The translations under genes were made by a program, and so were the position numbers. Below are positions 58,822-64,000 of a stretch of 64,000 nucleotides of DNA, in pieces (position 1 is the first letter of the stretch; every line of letters starts with the position of its first letter). Source of the stretch: Dactylonectria macrodidyma. Taxonomy: Eukaryota > Ascomycota > Sordariomycetes > Hypocreales > Nectriaceae. Location of the stretch: contig JAGMUV010000006.1 of NCBI GenBank assembly GCA_020744425.1, positions 2,294,001 through 2,358,000 of the forward strand, in the 5' to 3' direction. The notes under the pieces are model-generated. The model saw only the letters and a program-made list of their open reading frames with translations. It was not told the DNA's origin and searched no databases.

Positions 58822-61800
58822 CTATTTTCCAGCGCCCCGATCGAGGAGAAGCTTCACCACAGCTTGATAACCCTTCGAAGAGGCTAATGATAGTGATGTT
58901 CGACCTTGGCATCCTTTACTTCAATGCTAGCGCCTTTGTCAAGGAGTAGTCGTACAACTGCCTCGTGCCCGGAATCAGCAGCCCATAATAGCGACGTCTA
59001 GCCGGTTTGATCTGCACTATGAATGTCGACGCCTCCGTCGATGAGTCGTTGTACAACTGCCATATGCCCTCGCCCAGAGGCTAATGAAAGAGGTGTTTGG
59101 TCACTGATATCGTGAGCTTCAATATGGGTGCCTCGATCGAGGAGCAGCTGTATAACTGCATCATGTCCGTCCATGGCAGCGTATGATAGCGGTGTTCGCT
59201 CCATACCATCCACAGCTTCGATGCGGGCTCCGTGATCGAGGAGCAGCTGTGCAACTGAATCACGTCCGTACTCGGCAGTAAAATAGTGGTGTTAGTCCCA
59301 TGTTATCCTCTACTTCGATGTGGGCACCATGATCGAGAAGCAGACACGCGACAGCCTCATGTCCATATTCTGCGGCCAGATGAAGGGCCGCCTTGGCATA
59401 TAAATTCTCTCCCCTCTCATCATGAGCGCCATGTTCAAGGAGGAGCTGTACAACATCCGCATGCCCTTGCTCGGCTGTCAAGTGCAGAGGCCACGAGCCC
59501 CCAACTTTAAATTTGGCACCGTTGTTGAGGAGCATCTGTACAATTTCCGCATGCCTCTGCTCAAAGGCCGAGTGCAGAGGCCGCTGGCTGTTGTTGTCAT
59601 GCGCTTCGATATCGGCGCCATTGTCGATGAGCATTTGTACAACATCCGTATGCCCTTGCTCCCCTGCCACGAGCAAAGGCCGCCGGCCGTTGTTATCATG
59701 CGCTTCAATATCAGCGCCGTTGTTGATGAGCATATGTACAACACCCGTATGCCCTTGCTCGGAGGCTATGTGCAAAGGACACTGGCCCTTTTTGTCCTCC
59801 ACTTCGATATAAGCGTCATGGTCTAGGAGAAGGCGTACAATTTCCGTATGTCCTTGCTCGGCTGCTCTATGCAGAGGCTGCTGATCTTCCTCATCCTGTA
59901 TTCCAGTGTCGGCGCCGTAGTTGATGAGCATGTGTGCAGTGGCTGCACGCCCGTTGTCTACAGCTCGCCACAGGGGTGTCTTGCCATCTCTATCCCTTGA
60001 CTCAATAAGAGCACCCCTATCCAGTAGCAGTTGCACAAAGCGGCCATGGCCTAGCCAGGCAGAATGCGCAAGCGGGGTCATGCCGTACTTGTCTGTTGCC
60101 TCAAAATCAGAACCCTGATCCAGCAGCAGACGTCCGATGGCCAATGTCCGTGGCCAGCAGCGTATGACAGTGGTGTTCGGTAGTGCCAACACGTGGCGTC
60201 CTTCTCGGCGCCGCGGTCAAGAAGTAGACGTCCGACAGCTTCATGCCCTTTCTCGGCAGCATATGAGAGGGCTATCCGGCCACGTATTCCATCGGCTTCC
60301 TTCTCAGCGCCACGGTCGAGTAGCAACTGCACAACCCTCTCGTCGCCTGATAAAGCGGCAACTATTAGGGGCGTTGTACGAGAGTCGCCCGTTTCATTGA
60401 CGTCAGCGCCACGGTCAAGGAGCAGCCGCACAACAGCCCAGTGTCTTCTGCGAATCGCTTTCCTCAGCGATGTCTGGATAACCTCATCCACGGCATCGAC
60501 GGTATGCCAGTCGAGAAGCAGCTCAACAACAGCCCCATGCCCTCTCACAGCGGCATAGTACAGCGGCGTTTTGCGGTCTTTGTCACTTGCCTCAACATTG
60601 GCGCCCCATTGAAGCAGCAATTGCACAACCGCTTCTATCCCGCGTTCAGCAGCTAGAAAGAGTGGCGTCTTCATATCGATGTCTGGCGCTTCAATGTCCA
60701 TTTTCTGTTCAAGGACAAACTTTACAACAGCTTCATTCTCTCCCATGGCGGCTACATGCAGCAACGCCTGGTGGTGTCCATCCTTCACCTCTTTCTTCGC
60801 ACCCCTGTCAAGAAGCAGCCGCATGACAGCTTCGTGTCCTTGTGCAGTGGCCGCATAGAGTGGCGTTGATTCATCATCGCCTTTTGCTTCGATATCGGCC
60901 CCTTGATCGAGGAGTAATCGCACAATGCTCTCGTGTCGGCGTCGATCGGCGTGCGATAGGGGCGTCTCTTTGATGATCATCGCACCAACTGCCTCGGTGT
61001 CGGCGCCCCAGCCAAGCAAGAGCTGCGCAATTGCATATGTCCCAAGCTCAGCAGCCAATATCAGCGGCGTCCACAATATGGGCAAGAGAAATGCGTACTC
61101 TCGGCGAGATGAATTGGAGCTAATGGCCAAGCCAGACCTTCTCCCATTGGGCTAATTGTCGTAGAGACTCGGCTGTGACTAGATATCACAGACTTCATAT
61201 CGTCAAGACCTGGAGTATTCAAGTCAATCTTGGTTGCTGAAGTCGCCATGGAGATGGGGGCTGGCTGTTCAACTATCGTTGGCTAGTGCGGTTTGACAAC
61301 GGCTTTGAGAGGCTCTTTTGGCAATGGTGGTGGTGTAATATCCGTCATGTCACGTCCCAGTAGCTCGGCATGCTTCTTCCAGTAAACGAATTGTTATTTC
61401 CTTCTCGCATTTGCAGGGCCCGTCCTGCGGACCAACCAGTGCGTGGCCGAAGCATACTCCTGAAGAAGCAGCTCCTGGTTCAAGTTGAGTCTCTCGAGCT
61501 GCTCGTTAGTCACACGTTCCAGCTGCCGTCGCTGTACGTAGGCTACCAGCGCGGTTTCGATGTGTTGCTGGTTTCGGATGTACTCTGCGCGCTGTTTCTC
61601 GGGGATATGCTTGTAGAGATCCTTTGTTGGTCGCTGTGGACGGTTGCGAGGACTTCGTATCCTGGCGGCCAACTTGTACAGTGAATCCAGCCTCGCGGTG
61701 ATACTTGCCAGTCTGAAGTCTGCTTCCTGAAGGATCCTGCACTGCTGAGTGTCGAGAGTCTCATTGTGGGAGGAAGCGGTATCGCTTAGGGCCTCATTCT

Positions 61801-62180
61801 GCTGACGGGATTCGGTGTGTCGTTCCACTGGCAATCGTTCACCCAGGATAATTGAAGAACCTGCTTGCGTGAGCTTCGTCGTGATTGCCATGCCGCTACT
61901 CACGGTTGTCAAGGCGGTCATTCAGCTCGATCAGCAAGTCAGCCAAGGATGCTTTGATGACCAACGCATCTCGCACCCTGTAGTCGAGAGATGCATGGCC
62001 AATCTGATTCAATCCCAGAGTGCTAGCCCAAAGCCTGAACCTCTCCTCTTCAGCCGAGACTCGGCGTCTTGATGGCGCGTTGCTATCCGCAGCCCAGGGT
62101 TTCTCGGCCAGAACTCTGAATTTGTTGAATATCACGCGCCCCAGTGACTGGAGTTTCGCATCCTCCGGTATGTTGGGCAC
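58822..62180 (-). pseudogene. Decayed fungal ankyrin-repeat protein (N-terminal helical domain + CPYC finger remnant + about 23 ankyrin repeats)
   Basis: Read on the minus strand, one gene can be followed through several frames. 62180-61904 gives a helical N-domain (RFRLWASTLGLNQIGHASLD), but it opens with GTG directly after a TGA and lacks an ATG. An intron 61903-61861 (43 nt, GTGAGT..GCAAGCAG) leads to LDSLYKLAARIRSP and RRQLERV, typical of fungal NLR/ankyrin proteins. In the same frame TAA at 61394-61396 and TAG at 61283-61285 interrupt conserved sequence (QFVYWKKHAELL; TPGLDDMKSVISSHSRVSTT). The finger start HFSCPYC then runs, with a frame change near 61075, straight into ankyrin repeats: ten up to about 60145, frame change, nine up to about 59275, frame change, then four more with a TAG at 58998-59000 and a frame change near 58900. 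The last remnant ends at 58822. Intact relatives act as intracellular receptor-like proteins; this copy cannot encode one chain unless the lesions are sequencing errors. Confidence 0.85.
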
Positions 62181-62700
62181 TCAACAGAATTGCGCGATAT
62201 TCCTAGGCAGGTGACGTTGGGGAAGACACGCTTGTTGCGAGGAGAGGAAGGATGTAGAAGTGAAGGTGCTGCACGTGCCTGATGCGAGGTCCGGGTTGAG
62301 AGAGCATGCCTCAGGAAGAAAACATCACACACTGATTTACCTCTTTCACCAAACCAAACCCATTCGCTCCTCTAGGGAATAAGTAATAACTAAATTAGAG
62401 AATAGAACTTAACTAAAAAAAAAAGGCAAATATTCTACTAAAGCAGTCCAAGATATTTAAAAGATATGCTAATGTTACTTTTGAAGACAGATGTTAAGTT
62501 GATGCTTTACAAAGTGTGGTTTTTTTCTTCCACTACTTGCATGGAAGCGGCCAATAGGTGTCAGCCAGGTCAGCAAAGTGGTCAGGCGCCACTTACGAGG
62601 CTGTGACTGCGTCATTTCCCACAGATCAGCTTCAACCGGCTCAAATCCATTGCAGAATCTGCCGTCTGTCGCAAGACGACAGTATCTATGCTAGTTCGGA
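62181..62700. other. Divergent region between two damaged accessory genes
   Basis: 520 bases. The stretch 62380-62530 is clearly AT-rich with A- and T-runs, unlike the rest of the window; this could be a mutated repeat remnant or a promoter. No gene seen. Confidence 0.5.
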
Positions 62701-64000
62701 ATGTCCGGCTTCGAGGTTGCCGGCGTTGTTATTGGAGCTCTGCCCCTCGTCATCACCGCGCTATCGGCTTACAAGCAAGGGAAAGAGGTGTTAGCAAGCC
62801 TGCGAAAATTCCGAGGCCTTTTGGATGGCCTGATCCACCAATTGCAGACACAAAAAACGGCGTTCTATCTCGATATCCTCGAACATTTACGGGAGGCTAT
62901 GGTCCCCGAGATTCTTCAGTACGGTGATCCGACCGAGGAGAAATGCGTTGGCATTCTCTTGGATGCCAAAACGGGCACCCAAATGCATGACTATTTGGGG
63001 CCCCTACACGAGCCCTTCCTAGAGATCTTTGGGTATTACGAAAAGTACTTAAAAGAGATTACATCACAGCTCGACTACATAGTCCGATTGAAAGATGTAA
63101 TTTTTCCAGATGATCGAAGCATCGCAAAGTATAAGTTAGGGCAGGGAGGCATAATACAGTAGAACATTAGTCACTTTAGGCCACTATTACCTCAGATTTA
63201 GGTACTAAGTCCATCCTAATGTTGGTCATAGGGTTAAGCACTGAGTCCATCTGTTGTTCTTAGGCTCCTTACGTCCTAATTTATCAACCTCCGCTAGCTT
63301 TCTTAGGCACCGAAAGATGATCTGCCAAATATCATTCGCGCGAGCAAGATACAGAATGCTTCCTTGGTCTTCAAAGGCCGTCTCAAGTTTACCATCGACC
63401 GGAAAACCCTGGATGCACTGGTCAAGGACCTCGGCACGGAGAGGTATTCGCTCGGCAAACTCATCAAGCGAGTCAAGACGAAACGAGAATGGGAGGCCAA
63501 CGAGCCAACGAGCAGCTCAACTACGCTGACGCTCGCCTTTGCTAGAGTCAGGGAGAGTGCAACACTGCTGTACGGGGCGGCTTGCAAATGCTGGGCATGC
63601 GAGCATCACGGACTGCACACTGCCATGATTGGACTCCTCCAGCACCACATTAGCTAACATGCCGCAGACACAAGGACAGCCTCGAGGTGCCAACAATAAC
63701 CGTTACGGAAACCTGCGATCAGTTGATTCACGCGACTGCTCGCGTCCAGGTCAAGAGCATCTGCGACGATGCTCAGCATTCCCGGAATCAGGGACGAGTC
63801 CTTGCACTAGAGCTCATGTCGGATGCACTGGGTCTATCCGAAGCGAAACACAAACCCCACCAGTCATATAACATATCGACAACACTAGCGGACTTCTTGC
63901 GAGACACAGCACAAGACGAGGATGCTCGAATGAGTCCTCTAAACCAGACCCTGTTGGCGTTAAACGTCGTGTCATCTGTCCTCCAGCTGCGACCGACAGT
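62701..64000 (+). pseudogene. Damaged DUF7580-type protein gene (3' end outside window)
   Basis: The ATG at 62701 opens MSGFEVAGVVIGALPLVITA, the standard N-terminus of fungal DUF7580-type proteins; the frame stops at 63162. Protein-like sequence resumes at 63307 (APKDDLPNIIRASKIQNASL, then FKGRLKFTIDRKTLDALVKD and CKCWACEHHGLHTA). A spliced model with intron 63097-63306 (GTAATT..TTTCTTAG, 210 nt) would join the two in frame; it is longer than every other intron found here. The second frame stops at 63657, and the family sequence continues in another frame from about 63672 (DSLEVPTITVTETCDQLIHA; GRVLALELMSDALGL; LADFLRDTAQDED; LNQTLLALNVVSSVLQLRPT) to the window edge. No GT donor is present near 63600-63660, so this change looks like a real frameshift or a sequencing error. 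DUF7580 proteins are of unknown biochemical function and are often found in expanded, variable families. Confidence 0.7.
63163..63306. repeat. AT-richer segment with imperfect direct repeats inside the DUF7580-type gene
   Basis: The segment has two related stretches, ACTAAGTCCATCCTAATG at about 63204 and ACTGAGTCCATCTGTTGT at about 63240, and repeated TTAGG-type words. It separates two coding portions of the same protein family. It is either the inside of a long intron or an inserted element. Confidence 0.35.

Noticed and set aside
1..64000. tRNA or 5S genes
   Set aside because: Looked for B-box-like GGTTCGAATCC words with a matching A-box; candidates such as 17870 and 44330 lack the rest of a cloverleaf.

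Overview
The window is nuclear DNA of a filamentous ascomycete, most probably a Sordariomycete of the Hypocreales type. Genes carry one to four short introns (43-122 nt) with GT..AG ends and CTAAC-like branch sites. Leaders are pyrimidine-rich and AT-rich stretches are few. The gene set (velvet protein VeA, a Hsp30/YRO2-type opsin-related protein, single-chain glutamate synthase, DUF7136- and DUF7580-type proteins, a fungal ankyrin protein) points the same way. The species cannot be fixed from sequence alone. No tRNA, rRNA, CRISPR or bacterial-type operon was seen.

Left part (1-31.3 kb): the 3' end of an MGA2/SPT23-like membrane-tethered transcription factor; an uncharacterised Arg/Ser-rich disordered protein; VeA, with an unusually long gene-free upstream region (9.1-16.7 kb); an opsin-related seven-helix protein without the retinal lysine; a GID5/VID28 armadillo protein; a PHO80-type cyclin; EMC10; the H2A.Z chaperone CHZ1; the SNARE BET1; and the APC/C subunit APC15 (MND2). 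All are housekeeping or regulatory genes and all look intact.

Middle part (31.3-54.6 kb): a second long gene-poor stretch (31.3-37.7 kb) leads into GLT1, a 2,111-residue glutamate synthase. Then come a 292-bp inverted-repeat (MITE-like) element, VTC4 (vacuolar polyphosphate polymerase, with several CACGTG boxes upstream), an 803-residue protein of unknown function, and an NAD-dependent epimerase/dehydratase.

Right part (55-64 kb) is accessory in character. It holds an unresolved transcript-like region, a secreted DUF7136-type protein, a heavily damaged ankyrin-repeat gene (about 23 repeats, at least four frame changes, three in-frame stops, truncated CPYC finger) and, divergent from it, a damaged DUF7580-type gene that runs off the window. 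The last two resemble the nonself-recognition-like repertoire of filamentous fungi and appear to be decaying.

Functional threads: PHO80 cyclin and VTC4 both belong to phosphate homeostasis; MGA2, EMC10 and BET1 act at the ER or early secretory pathway; GID5 and APC15 are parts of ubiquitin ligases. In MGA2 and EMC10 the last intron lies just before the exon for the membrane anchor, so retention of that intron would give a soluble protein. Exon boundaries were derived by hand from splice signals and reading frame.
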